Shown one piece after another: positions 18,735-26,831 of a DNA stretch of 64,000 nt. The position numbers were made by a program, and so were the translations under genes. Every line of letters starts with the position of its first letter. The first letter of the stretch is position 1. Source of the stretch: Lelliottia sp. WAP21 (lineage in GTDB: Bacteria; Pseudomonadota; Gammaproteobacteria; Enterobacterales; Enterobacteriaceae); contig NZ_JAIWPG020000001.1 of the NCBI RefSeq assembly GCF_020532665.2, positions 62,001 through 126,000 on the forward strand, written 5' to 3'. Under the pieces are notes generated by a model. It was not told where the DNA came from. It did not search any database and saw only the letters and a list, made by a program, of their open reading frames with translations.

Positions 18735-19553
18735 TTAAAAGCGCTCGGCAATATAGCGGAACGGATAATCGGCAGGCTTTGTCTTGCCGATTTTACGTCG
18801 GGGCAATTTAACCTCTTCAACCGGCAGCGTTTTATAAGGGATCTGCGACAGCAGGTGAGAAATCACATTTAAGCGCACCCTTTTTTTATCTTCTGAACGC
18901 GCCACAAACCACGGCGCCCAGGCGGTGTCGGTGGCAGAAAACATAGCATCGCGTGCAACGGTGTATTCATCCCACAGCTTGAACGATTTGATATCCATCG
19001 GAGACAGTTTCCAGGTTTTCCGCCCGTCATTGATGCGATCGCGTAACCGGCGCTCCTGCTCTTTGGGCGTCACCTCCAGCCAGTATTTCAGCAGAATGAT
19101 GCCTGCGTCGACCATCGCCTTTTCGATAATCGGAGCGCCATCCAGGAACTTTTCGACCTGATCGGGCGTGCAAAATCCCATGACCCGTTCCACGCCCGCA
19201 CGGTTATACCAGCTGCGATCGAATATCACGATCTCGCCGGCAGAGGGCAGATGGGGTACATACCGCTGAAAATAGAGCTGACTTTTTTCTTTGTCGGTGG
19301 GCGCGGGCAGGGCTACCACGCGAAAAACGCGCGGGCTGACACGCTCGGTAATCGCTTTAATCGTTCCGCCTTTCCCGGCTCCGTCACGTCCTTCAAAAAC
19401 GATACAGACTTTGAGTCCTTTACTGACCACCCACTGCTGCAGCTTGACCAGTTCAACATGCATCCGGCGTAGCTCTTTTTCATACTCTTTGTTTTTGAGC
19501 GGGGCAGTTTTAACGACATCAACAGCGGCACTGGCTTTCTTTTTACTGACCAT
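18735..19553 (-). CDS. Polyphosphate kinase 2 family protein
   Basis: A 272-aa P-loop kinase of the PPK2 family, which transfers phosphate between polyphosphate and nucleotides. Walker A is EGRDGAGKGGT (about residues 54-64). The Walker B/lid segment FDRSWYNRAGVERVMGF follows. A single PPK2 domain is present with a Lys-rich N-terminal tail. Single-domain members usually phosphorylate NDPs or use GDP/ADP as acceptor; the class cannot be fixed here. It is monocistronic and convergent with fdnI. Confidence 0.88.
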   Translation of the reverse strand: MVSKKKASAAVDVVKTAPLKNKEYEKELRRMHVELVKLQQWVVSKGLKVCIVFEGRDGAGKGGTIKAITERVSPRVFRVVALPAPTDKEKSQLYFQRYVPHLPSAGEIVIFDRSWYNRAGVERVMGFCTPDQVEKFLDGAPIIEKAMVDAGIILLKYWLEVTPKEQERRLRDRINDGRKTWKLSPMDIKSFKLWDEYTVARDAMFSATDTAWAPWFVARSEDKKRVRLNVISHLLSQIPYKTLPVEEVKLPRRKIGKTKPADYPFRYIAERF

Positions 19554-19717
19554 ACTTGAATCCTCTGGCTGATCTGTCGCGGAAAAGGGGACATACCATA
19601 TTGAGTGTAAACTACCTGAAATAATGGATTAACCTGTCAGTTGGCGGATTTGAACTGGTTCACCATACAAGTTTATTCAATAATGTCGGCTGCACACTTT
19701 TAACCTGTGGTTGTGGT

Positions 19718-20893
19718 ATGAAAAAAACGATTTTTTCGTTAGCACTGGGGACGTTCGGCCTGGGAATGGCTGAATTTGGCATTATGGGCGTGTTAACGGA
19801 ACTCGCCCGTGATCCGGGGATTAGTATCCCTTCCGCCGGAAATATGATCTCTTTCTATGCGTTTGGCGTCGTTATTGGCGCCCCTGTGGTGGCGCTGTGT
19901 TCCAGCCGCTTCTCGTTAAAATCGACGCTCCTTTTTCTGGTCGCGCTGTGCGTAATTGGGAACGCCATGTTCACGTTTTCAACCTCCTATACCGGCCTTG
20001 CAATTGGGCGTCTGGTATCGGGGTTCCCGCATGGGGCGATTTTTGGCGTTGGCGCTATCATCCTGTCGAAAATTGCGCCGCCGGGAAAAGTCACCGTTGC
20101 GGTTGCGGGGATGATTGCCGGGATGACCGTTGCCAACCTGGTTGGTGTCCCGCTTGGCACCTGGCTGGGCCAGACCTTTAACTGGCGTTATACCTTCTTC
20201 CTGATTGCCGTTTTCGACGCGCTGGTCATCGTCTCGGTAATACTTTGGGTTCCAAATCTTTACGATAAATCAGAAAGCCGCCTGACGGAGCAATTTCACT
20301 TTCTGAAAAAGCCGGAACCCTGGCTGATTTTTGCCGCCACCATGTTTGGCAACGCCGGTGTTTTTGCCTGGTTCAGCTACGTTAAACCCTTCATGATCAC
20401 CGTCTCTGGTTTTTCCGACGGGTATATGACGGTCATCATGATGCTGATGGGCCTGGGAATGGTGCTGGGCAATATGCTCAGCGGCAGGCTGTCGGGGCGC
20501 TTTAGCCCCCTGCGAATTGCCGCAACCACCGATCTGGTGATTGTGCTGTCGCTTATTCTGCTGTTCGCGTTTGGCGAAAACATGACGGCATCGCTGGTGA
20601 TGGGCTTCATTTGTTGCGCCGGGTTGTTTGCGTTGTCCGCTCCGCTGCAAATCCTGTTGTTACAGAATGCAAAAGGCGGTGAGTTGCTGGGAGCGGCAGG
20701 AGGCCAGGTTGCCTTTAACCTGGGCAGCGCCATTGGCGCATGGTTCGGCGGAATGATGATTACCTTCGGCTTCAGCTGGAGCTATGTCACCTTGCCTGCG
20801 GCGGTTCTCTCCTTTGCCGCGATGACCTCGCTGTTGCTGTACGGCTATCAACAAGCCAAACGGCAACAGGCCAGCGCGGATGCCGTAGCCTGA
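19718..20893 (+). CDS. araJ: AraJ, MFS sugar-efflux-type transporter
   Basis: A 391-aa, 12-helix major facilitator. The sequence follows E. coli AraJ closely (LALGTFGLGMAEFGIMGVL, GRLVSGFPHGA, CCAGLFALSAPLQILLLQNA, AKGGELLGAAGGQ). AraJ is arabinose-inducible in E. coli, but its substrate is unproven and no ara genes or AraC site are obvious here. The position between ppk2 and the NDH-like gene differs from E. coli. Confidence 0.85.
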   Translation: MKKTIFSLALGTFGLGMAEFGIMGVLTELARDPGISIPSAGNMISFYAFGVVIGAPVVALCSSRFSLKSTLLFLVALCVIGNAMFTFSTSYTGLAIGRLVSGFPHGAIFGVGAIILSKIAPPGKVTVAVAGMIAGMTVANLVGVPLGTWLGQTFNWRYTFFLIAVFDALVIVSVILWVPNLYDKSESRLTEQFHFLKKPEPWLIFAATMFGNAGVFAWFSYVKPFMITVSGFSDGYMTVIMMLMGLGMVLGNMLSGRLSGRFSPLRIAATTDLVIVLSLILLFAFGENMTASLVMGFICCAGLFALSAPLQILLLQNAKGGELLGAAGGQVAFNLGSAIGAWFGGMMITFGFSWSYVTLPAAVLSFAAMTSLLLYGYQQAKRQQASADAVA

Positions 20894-20900
20894 GCCTTTT

Positions 20901-20920
20901 ACCGCCCCGTAAGGGGCGGT
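20901..20920. terminator. Hairpin between convergent araJ and NDH-like gene
   Basis: ACCGCCCC (20901-20908), loop GTAA, GGGGCGGT (20913-20920). A perfect 8-bp GC-rich stem between the two stop codons; T-runs are short on both sides. Confidence 0.65.
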
Positions 20921-20931
20921 CTGGCTGTTGA

Positions 20932-22134
20932 CTAAACAAACTTCGCCAGCGGGTCCGCAGCCGCAAACGCAATCTCCCGGTCGGCAACCGGGGGATAGAT
21001 TAGCTCATTAGTGATCGCTATTTTGATTTTCTTGGCTTCCTGACGCACGGATTTGACCTGCTGATCCCATCCTTCTGTATACACGGCCCCCCAGCCGCCC
21101 AGATCCAGACAGGTCACATAATTCACCTGACGATAGGGATAAGGTTCGACATTCAGCAGACTGGCCGCGGCGTTGTGCCCGGCAAATTTCCCCAGCTGGA
21201 TAGCGTGCTGGCAGGTCATGAGCGCCGTATTGCCAACTTCGTCCGTTCTGGCGTGGGCGGTATCACCGGTGGCGTACACCTCCGGTATCCCAGGAACCTG
21301 CAAGGTTTCATTGACCCTTAGACGTGCCTGACCGTCGCGCTCTGCGTCGATCTGCTGTGTCAGTGGATGCGCCTGCACGCCCGCTGTCCATATAACGGTA
21401 GACGAGCTGATGCGTTCGCCCGATTTCAGCGTCACGCCATCGGCATCAATGGCCTCTATCTCGGTATTCAGGCGCCATTCAACGCCCAACGCCTCGCTTG
21501 CGTCTGTAATCACCTCCCGTAACGCGTCGCTGTAACGGCCACCTGCGACTGCACCGCGCTCAACTACGATAACTTTAGTCTCCGTATTCTCACCGAAACG
21601 GGCGCGAAGACGGGCGGGGAGTTCCGTCGCCAGTTCAATGCCGGTAAAACCGCCGCCACAGACCACCACGGTATTACGGGCAGGGGTAGACGGTTGCATG
21701 CTCAGGGCATCAAGGTGTTTTTCAAGCACCTGTGCTGATTCAAGCTGATCGATATCAAAGGCAAATTCCGCCAGACCCGCGATAGGGGGGCGCTTTGCCT
21801 GGCTGCCGGTTGCCAGAACCAGGCGGTCATAGTCTGTCACCGTTGTTTTGCCGTGTTTGTCACGCCACAATACCGTTTTTGTTTTGGTATCAATATGTTC
21901 TGCGCCACCCTCAAGATAACCGATATTCAGTTCAGCGAATAAATCCGTTAGCGGGGCGACTAAGCCTGAGACGTTTTCTTCATAAAAACGCGGACGCACA
22001 CGCAGTTCGGGTGCCGGTGAGAGTACCGTAATGCCCAGCTCATCACTGTTCTGTAACGCCGCCAGACGTGCTGCACTGATAGCGGCCCACATACCAGAAA
22101 AACCGCTGCCCAAAATTAAAAGGTGCTTTTTCAT
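20932..22134 (-). CDS. NDH-2-like FAD/NAD(P)-dependent oxidoreductase
   Basis: A 400-aa two-dinucleotide-fold flavoprotein. FAD motif GSGFSG (residues 9-14), NAD(P) motif GGGFTGIELATEL and the second FAD motif EVYATGDTAHA are present. It resembles type II NADH dehydrogenases but lacks the long C-terminal membrane-anchoring helices of Ndh, so it may be peripheral or soluble. The divergent Rrf2 regulator with conserved cysteines suggests redox- or electrophile-triggered expression. Electron acceptor unknown. Confidence 0.8.
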   Translation of the reverse strand: MKKHLLILGSGFSGMWAAISAARLAALQNSDELGITVLSPAPELRVRPRFYEENVSGLVAPLTDLFAELNIGYLEGGAEHIDTKTKTVLWRDKHGKTTVTDYDRLVLATGSQAKRPPIAGLAEFAFDIDQLESAQVLEKHLDALSMQPSTPARNTVVVCGGGFTGIELATELPARLRARFGENTETKVIVVERGAVAGGRYSDALREVITDASEALGVEWRLNTEIEAIDADGVTLKSGERISSSTVIWTAGVQAHPLTQQIDAERDGQARLRVNETLQVPGIPEVYATGDTAHARTDEVGNTALMTCQHAIQLGKFAGHNAAASLLNVEPYPYRQVNYVTCLDLGGWGAVYTEGWDQQVKSVRQEAKKIKIAITNELIYPPVADREIAFAAADPLAKFV

Positions 22135-22173
22135 TTTTGTTCCTCGTGATCGTCAGGCTATGCTCCTGACATT

Positions 22174-22207
22174 CTACGACTATACCTGTCGTAGTTAACT
22201 GCGACAA
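22174..22207 (-). promoter_or_regulatory. Promoter of the NDH-like gene with overlapping Rrf2-type operator
   Basis: On the minus strand TTGTCG (22202-22207) and TATAGT (22179-22184) are spaced exactly 17 bp. The same DNA carries CTACGAC (22174-22180) and GTCGTAG (22188-22194), a perfect repeat with 7-bp centre. This is fused to the 18-bp near-palindrome GTCGTAGTTAACTGCGAC (22188-22205, one mismatched pair). The three half-sites span -35 to -10, which favours repression. Confidence 0.75.
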
Positions 22208-22343
22208 CTTTATTCTGCGTTAATGTGTGAGGGAAAAATAAAAGGTTTATAAAATAGTGGGTTAATGCAATCTGGTTTTAACGCTGTCTGTTTGCGCTTT
22301 TACACGGTTATAATAACCACGATTAATAATTTCGGAGTTGAAA

Positions 22344-22853
22344 ATGGCTTTTTACAGTTCTGGTGTGGAATATGGCATTCATAGCCTGATGTGCATGGTC
22401 GATGCCAGGGGTAATGAGCGTGAAATGAGCGTCAGAGAAATGGCCGCCTTACAGGGGGTGCCTTATGATTATCTCGGCAAAATTTTTACGCGTTTGTCGC
22501 GTGCGGGTCTGGTGACCAGTACCGAGGGCAAAGGCGGGGGATTTAAGCTTGCTCGTGCGGCTGAGCTAATTTCGGTGCTGGATGTGGCGCATGCCATCGA
22601 TGGCGAGAAAAATATGTTCGAATGTCGGGAAATTCGTCAGCGACTGGCGTTATTTGATGAAACGCCGCCCGCGTGGGCCTGTGACGGGCCATGTGGTGTG
22701 CGTTCAGTCATGGACAGTGCGCAGCAGCGCATGGAAGAGGAACTGGCGCGGCATACCATCCTCGATCTGGCTCGCAAGATGTATCGCAAAGCACCGGATA
22801 CGTTTCAGATTGAGGTTCAGGAGTGGATCGCGGACAGACGCAGCACGTCCTGA
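22344..22853 (+). CDS. Rrf2-family transcriptional regulator with conserved cysteines
   Basis: A 169-aa Rrf2 protein (the IscR, NsrR and RsrR family). The N-terminal winged HTH covers REMAALQGVPYDYLGKIFTRL and GGFKLAR. Cysteines lie in FECREIR and then WACDGPCGV, a spacing suited to an Fe-S cluster or thiol switch, but not identical to the IscR pattern. ATG 22344 (MAFYSSGVEY) follows CGGAG; a TTG at 22338 is less likely. It is divergent from the NDH-like gene and most likely controls it. Confidence 0.85.
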   Translation: MAFYSSGVEYGIHSLMCMVDARGNEREMSVREMAALQGVPYDYLGKIFTRLSRAGLVTSTEGKGGGFKLARAAELISVLDVAHAIDGEKNMFECREIRQRLALFDETPPAWACDGPCGVRSVMDSAQQRMEEELARHTILDLARKMYRKAPDTFQIEVQEWIADRRSTS

Positions 22854-22858
22854 GACAA

Positions 22859-22884
22859 CACCCTTGCCCGCAGGGGCAAGGGTG
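22859..22884. terminator. Strong hairpin between convergent rrf2-type gene and adhP
   Basis: CACCCTTGCCC (22859-22869) pairs perfectly with GGGCAAGGGTG (22874-22884), loop GCAG. It has an 11-bp stem with no good T-run, so termination strength is uncertain. Confidence 0.6.
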
Positions 22885-22893
22885 CGGCAGAGA

Positions 22894-23904
22894 TTACGAA
22901 CGCAGATCGATGACCATGCGGCCGCGAATCTGACCCTGTTCCATCTCTTTAAAGATGGCGTTGATGTCCTCCAGAGGACGCATAGTGACTTTCGGCACTA
23001 CTTTGCCTTCGGCTGCAAACTGGAACGCTTCGATCAGATCCTGACGGGTGCCCACCAGAGAACCGACAACCTGAATACCATCCAGTACCAGACGTGGAAT
23101 ATCCAGGCTCATCGATTCAGGCGGTAAACCCACTGCCACGACACGTCCACCGGCACGAACCGCGTCAACCGCGGAGTTAAAGGCGGCTTTAGCGACAGCG
23201 GTCACCACCGCGGCATGGGCGCCACCGGTTTTTTCCTGGATGATTTTTGCGGCGTCTTCAGAGCGTGAATTTACCGTCAGATCGGCACCCATGCTGGCGG
23301 CGAGTTTTAACTGCTCGTCATTCACATCGATGGCAATCACTTTGGCATTGAAGACATTTTTTGCGTATTGCAGTGCGAGATTACCCAGGCCACCCAGGCC
23401 GTAGATCGCTATCCACTGGCCAGGTTTGATGTTGGAAATCTTCACCGCTTTATAGGTGGTCACGCCTGCACAGGTGATGCTGCTGGCAGCGGCAGATTCC
23501 AGACCTTCCGGCACTTTTACCGCGTAATCAGCGGTAACGATACACTCTTCCGCCATGCCGCCGTCGACGCTGTAACCGGCATTTTTCACGTCACGACACA
23601 GAGTTTCGTTTCCGCTATTACAGTATTCGCAATGTCCGCAACCTTCAAAGAACCAGGCCACACTGGCACGATCGCCCACCTTCAGTGAGGAGACGCCCGG
23701 GCCAATCGCCTTAACGATCCCGATACCTTCATGGCCTAAAATGACGCCAGTCTTGTCGCCAAAATCGCCGTTTTTCACGTGAAGATCGGTGTGACACACG
23801 CCACAACATTCCATTTTCAGCAGTGCTTCGCCGTGTTGCAGGGAGCGGAGGGTTTTATCAGTGACGTTGACCTGATGGTCTTGTGTGACAACTGCAGCCT
23901 TCAT
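22894..23904 (-). CDS. adhP: AdhP, propanol-preferring zinc alcohol dehydrogenase
   Basis: A 336-aa NAD-dependent zinc ADH (MDR superfamily). Catalytic zinc residues are in [10 protein letters not shown] and GHEGIG. The structural zinc site is [15 protein letters not shown] and the NAD motif is GLGGLG. Length and sequence match E. coli AdhP, which lies between fdn and maeA as here. It interconverts ethanol or propanol and aldehydes. SD AAGGAAA precedes the ATG, and a Fur-box-like sequence begins 17 bp upstream. Confidence 0.95.
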   Translation of the reverse strand: MKAAVVTQDHQVNVTDKTLRSLQHGEALLKMECCGVCHTDLHVKNGDFGDKTGVILGHEGIGIVKAIGPGVSSLKVGDRASVAWFFEGCGHCEYCNSGNETLCRDVKNAGYSVDGGMAEECIVTADYAVKVPEGLESAAASSITCAGVTTYKAVKISNIKPGQWIAIYGLGGLGNLALQYAKNVFNAKVIAIDVNDEQLKLAASMGADLTVNSRSEDAAKIIQEKTGGAHAAVVTAVAKAAFNSAVDAVRAGGRVVAVGLPPESMSLDIPRLVLDGIQVVGSLVGTRQDLIEAFQFAAEGKVVPKVTMRPLEDINAIFKEMEQGQIRGRMVIDLRS

Positions 23905-23920
23905 ATGCGTTTTCCTTATT

Positions 23921-23939
23921 CACAATGAGAATCATTAGC
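23921..23939. promoter_or_regulatory. Fur-box-like sequence upstream of adhP
   Basis: CACAATGAGAATCATTAGC matches the 19-bp Fur consensus GATAATGATAATCATTATC at 15 positions, including the whole AATGA-AATCATTA core except one base. It lies in the 5' leader or promoter of adhP. Iron control of adhP is inferred only from this match. Confidence 0.6.
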
Positions 23940-24157
23940 AGGTGTATTACTCCTTACAGAGTATTAGGTTGCGACGGTTATACAAGTCTAATGCAACAAA
24001 TTGTCATAAATTCAGGGGGTTTTGAGCACAAATGAAGCAAAGGAGCCAGATTTTACGCATAAATTCGGCGCATAAAATCTGACAAATAAACGTCATGTTT
24101 CTGTCATGTGTTGAACGTAACGTGTTGTCTTCTCAATAACCGAAGAGTTAAAAGACA

Positions 24158-24757
24158 ATGCATCTGGTGAAAAAAATCGTGGCGGTGAGCCTTCTCATGA
24201 CCGCCTCCGTTCAGGCACAAAATATTCTTGAATTTCCGCAGCCGGACAATAATCCGGAAGAGTTTTATGCGGTGACCGAAATCCCTGCGGGCGGCATCAT
24301 TAAATATGAAACCGACGCCAAAACCGGGTTTATCATCGCCGATCGCTTCCAGTCGATGCCGGTCGCGTATCCGGCAAACTACGGTTCTCTGACGCAGTCG
24401 CTGGCGGGTGATGGCGATCCGCTGGATGTGATCTTCTATACGCGTGCCCCAATGGCGCCCGGAACCCTGATCAAACTGCGCGCGATAGGCGTTCTTAAAA
24501 TGATCGACGGAGGGGAGAAGGACGACAAAATCGTGGCGGTGCCGGCCAGCAAAATTGACCCTACGTATGACGACATCAAAGAGCTGAGCGATCTGCCAAA
24601 GATTGAGGTGCAGCGTCTGGAGTCCTTCTTCCGCGTCTATAAGCAACTGCCGGAAGGGCGCAAATCGGTAGAGTTAAGCGGCTTTAACGATGCGGCCAGC
24701 GCAAAACAGGAAATTAAGCAGGCATGGGACGCCTGGAAAGCGAAAGCGCCACAATAA
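24158..24757 (+). CDS. Exported family I inorganic pyrophosphatase
   Basis: A 199-aa soluble pyrophosphatase of family I with the signature DGDPLDV and supporting motifs YPANYGSL and DKIVAVP. Unlike housekeeping cytosolic Ppa it begins with a Sec signal peptide (HLVKKIVAVSLLMTASVQAQ, cleavage near residue 21), so it should act in the periplasm on pyrophosphate or related compounds. It is monocistronic, followed by a bidirectional terminator. Why an enteric needs a periplasmic PPase is unclear; phosphate scavenging is one possibility. Confidence 0.85.
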   Translation: MHLVKKIVAVSLLMTASVQAQNILEFPQPDNNPEEFYAVTEIPAGGIIKYETDAKTGFIIADRFQSMPVAYPANYGSLTQSLAGDGDPLDVIFYTRAPMAPGTLIKLRAIGVLKMIDGGEKDDKIVAVPASKIDPTYDDIKELSDLPKIEVQRLESFFRVYKQLPEGRKSVELSGFNDAASAKQEIKQAWDAWKAKAPQ

Positions 24758-24764
24758 AAAAAGA

Positions 24765-24790
24765 CCCGGCGCGACTGCGCCGGGCTCTGT
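24765..24790. terminator. Bidirectional terminator between pyrophosphatase and ABC-F genes
   Basis: CCCGGCGC (24765-24772), loop GACT, GCGCCGGG (24777-24784). The plus strand ends CTCTGTTTT and the minus strand has a run of six T, so it can stop transcription both ways. Confidence 0.85.
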
Positions 24791-24791
24791 T

Positions 24792-26501
24792 TTACAATTT
24801 CTCTTCCAGGGCCTGGATCTCCCTGCGCCACTGCGCCTGTAACTGCGGTTTCTGATGTTTAGACTTTCTGGCTAAATCCTCTGCCAGTAAGGTTTCCAGC
24901 GTGACCAGCTTCTCCAGCAGATCGTCAGTTGCCAGGACTGGCAGGGTATCTATCGCGTAAGAAAGGCGCTCTGACTCCGACACCTGACGTTCGCGTAGCC
25001 GATCGAAGACGGCCTGAGCATCATGCCATTCGCTGAGTTTGCCCTGTTCAATCAGCCAGAAGCGGTTACAGCTTTGGGTGATAAGCTGTCTGTCATGACT
25101 CACCAACAGTACCCCACCTTCAAAAGCCTGAAGCGTACTGGCCAGCGCCTCTTTGCCTTCGATATCCAGATGGTTGGTCGGCTCGTCGAGCATCAGCAGG
25201 CTGTAGCGCGCCAGCGTCAATCCGACGAATAACAGACGCGAGCGCTCGCCGCCGCTCAGCGTGCTGATCTTTTGCCCGTGTCGTGCCCACGGAAAGCCGG
25301 AGGCAATCAGCGCCATTTTGCGCTCCTGCGGATGAGGCGCAAAAGGTTCCAGAGCCTCCAGCAGAGAGGCTTCATCCGGTAGCTGATGCAACGTCTGATC
25401 GTAATAACCGATAGCCACGCGAGGATGAATTTTTACCTCATCGTCCATTTTTGCGGTGCTAAACTGCTGCCAGATCAGCCGCATGAGCGATGATTTACCA
25501 CAGCCGTTATGTCCGACGATAGCGACCCGATCGCCGCTTTTCAGCCTGGCCACATCCACGTCGAATAACGGCGGCAGACCCGGAGCAGGCGGAACCGCGA
25601 GATGGTTTAACTCCAGCAGACGGTCGGCGCGTAACGCATCTCCCCGGAGGGTTAACGTCCACGGACTGCCCGCAGTCAGATCGGTCTGGCGCTCTTTTAA
25701 ACGCTCAACCTGTTTTTCCATCTGTTTGGCTTTGCGCGCCAGATCTTCGTTATCGTAAACCTTGCCCCAGGTCGCCAGGCGTTTCGCACTGGCTGCGACA
25801 CGATCTATCTCTTTTTGCTCTGCTTTGTGGCGTAACGCGTCACTCTCATCTTTTGCCGCCAGCGCCTGGCGTGCGGAGGTGCAGGGCAGGGAAAAGCCAT
25901 GCAGCGTTCTGTCGCGCAGGATCCAGCTTCCGTTAGTGACGGCATCCAGCAGCTGTCGGTCATGTGAGACCAGCACAAAGCTGCCTGACCAGTTCTGTAA
26001 AAACTGCTCCAGCCAGATCAATGTCGGTAAATCCAGATGGTTGCTCGGCTCATCGAGTAAAAGTAGATCGGGTTCATGAATCAACGCACGTGCCAGAATC
26101 AGACGCGTATGCTGACCGCCGCTGAGCGTGGCGCAGTTTAAGTTCCAGTCCTGAGAGGTAAACCCCATGCTGCCAAGCAACGTTTCCGCTTTCCAGCTCA
26201 GACTCCCGCGTTCTGCTGCGGGCAACTGTGCGGTCACCGCATCCAGCATGGTGAGAGACAGAACGGATTCGGGAAGATGTTGTTCCACGCGGGCCATCAG
26301 ACACTGTCCGGCCAGCGCGACGACGCCAGAAGTTGCGGAGTCTGTCCCGTCCAGGATTTTCAGCAGGGTGCTTTTGCCGCAGCCGTTATCCCCAAGCAGA
26401 CCAATGCGGTCGCCTTTCTTCAGGGTAAAGGAGAGGGAGTCGAAGAGCGTGCCAAACGCCGTATCAACGCGTAAAGATTGTGCAGTCAGTAAAGTGCTCA
26501 T
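24792..26501 (-). CDS. ABC-F family ATPase (ribosome-associated type)
   Basis: A 569-aa protein with two ABC domains in one chain and no membrane segments, the ABC-F layout. First domain: GDNGCGKST (about residues 37-45), LSGGQ, LLLDEPSNHLD. A charged linker follows (about 215-275, rich in Lys/Glu/Arg). Second domain: GHNGCGKSS, LSGGE, LMLDEPTNHLD. A coiled, Arg/Lys-rich tail ends the protein. ABC-F proteins bind the ribosomal E site and either tune translation or protect against antibiotics. It is none of the standard EttA, Uup, YbiT or YheS proteins that I recognise. The 5' leader carries an attenuator-like arrangement, which argues for induction by ribosome stalling. Confidence 0.85.
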   Translation of the reverse strand: MSTLLTAQSLRVDTAFGTLFDSLSFTLKKGDRIGLLGDNGCGKSTLLKILDGTDSATSGVVALAGQCLMARVEQHLPESVLSLTMLDAVTAQLPAAERGSLSWKAETLLGSMGFTSQDWNLNCATLSGGQHTRLILARALIHEPDLLLLDEPSNHLDLPTLIWLEQFLQNWSGSFVLVSHDRQLLDAVTNGSWILRDRTLHGFSLPCTSARQALAAKDESDALRHKAEQKEIDRVAASAKRLATWGKVYDNEDLARKAKQMEKQVERLKERQTDLTAGSPWTLTLRGDALRADRLLELNHLAVPPAPGLPPLFDVDVARLKSGDRVAIVGHNGCGKSSLMRLIWQQFSTAKMDDEVKIHPRVAIGYYDQTLHQLPDEASLLEALEPFAPHPQERKMALIASGFPWARHGQKISTLSGGERSRLLFVGLTLARYSLLMLDEPTNHLDIEGKEALASTLQAFEGGVLLVSHDRQLITQSCNRFWLIEQGKLSEWHDAQAVFDRLRERQVSESERLSYAIDTLPVLATDDLLEKLVTLETLLAEDLARKSKHQKPQLQAQWRREIQALEEKL

Positions 26502-26506
26502 TGTTG

Positions 26507-26569
26507 CTTACTCAAGAGTTACAGGCATGAACATGCCTCGTCAAACATCGCTGACGATAACTCAGTAAG
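26507..26569 (-). promoter_or_regulatory. RNA structure sequestering the ABC-F ribosome-binding site
   Basis: In the transcript, CTTACTGAGTTA (complement of 26558-26569) can pair with TAACTC-TTG-AGTAAG (complement of 26507-26521). This makes a 12-bp stem with a 3-nt bulge, enclosing two small hairpins (TCGTCA/TGACGA and GGCATG/CATGCC). The 3' arm contains the only SD candidate (GAGTAAG) before the ABC-F ATG at 26501, so closed RNA would block translation. Confidence 0.65.
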
Positions 26570-26598
26570 CCCGAGAGAAGGGATTCAGAACAGGGTGT

Positions 26599-26647
26599 CT
26601 TCGCTCAAGCCGAAGTTATCGCAGCACGATATCGATAACGCTTGAGC
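26599..26647 (-). promoter_or_regulatory. Mutually exclusive hairpins at the leader-ORF stop codon
   Basis: Stem A: GCTCAAGC (complement of 26640-26647) with GCTTGAGC (complement of 26603-26610), continued by TTATCG/CGATAA. Stem B: CTTCG (complement of 26611-26615) with CGAAG (complement of 26599-26603). The stems share bases, so only one can form. Stem A's 5' arm lies in the leader ORF, so ribosome position would decide between them. Confidence 0.6.
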
Positions 26648-26699
26648 AGGTGCGATCACCAAGAGTATGTGAAAAATTTAAAATTTCACAGTACAGCAT
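26616..26699 (-). CDS. 27-aa leader peptide upstream of the ABC-F gene
   Basis: ATG at 26699 with a perfect AAGGAGG Shine-Dalgarno (complement of 26706-26712) six bases upstream; stop TAA at 26616. The peptide begins MLYCEILNFSHTLG and ends VIDIVLR. It is too short for standard gene callers. The excellent ribosome site, the position between a clear promoter and an SD-sequestering structure, and the hairpins that begin inside it are typical of translation-attenuation leaders of antibiotic-inducible genes. No homologue is recognised. Confidence 0.7.
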   Translation of the reverse strand: MLYCEILNFSHTLGDRTCSSVIDIVLR

Positions 26700-26741
26700 A
26701 ATTGACCTCCTTATATATTCAATGGGTGAATGGATGGCGAA

Positions 26742-26771
26742 AGTATAAGCGAATATCGGGAGATATCACAA
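26742..26771 (-). promoter_or_regulatory. Promoter for leader peptide and ABC-F gene
   Basis: On the minus strand, -35 TTGTGA (26766-26771) and -10 TATACT (26742-26747) are separated by 18 bp. Predicted start near 26735 gives a leader of about 235 nt before the ABC-F ATG. Confidence 0.65.
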
Positions 26772-26796
26772 GCGGGAGAATTTTAAGCGTAAAAAA

Positions 26797-26821
26797 GTCA
26801 GTGGGTTAAACACCCACTGAC
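26797..26821 (-). terminator. Intrinsic terminator of maeA
   Basis: GTCAGTGGGT (26797-26806) pairs with ACCCACTGAC (26812-26821), loop of 5. In the maeA direction the stem is followed by six T residues. It separates maeA transcription from the ABC-F promoter. Confidence 0.88.
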
Positions 26822-26831
26822 CAGAGGTCAC

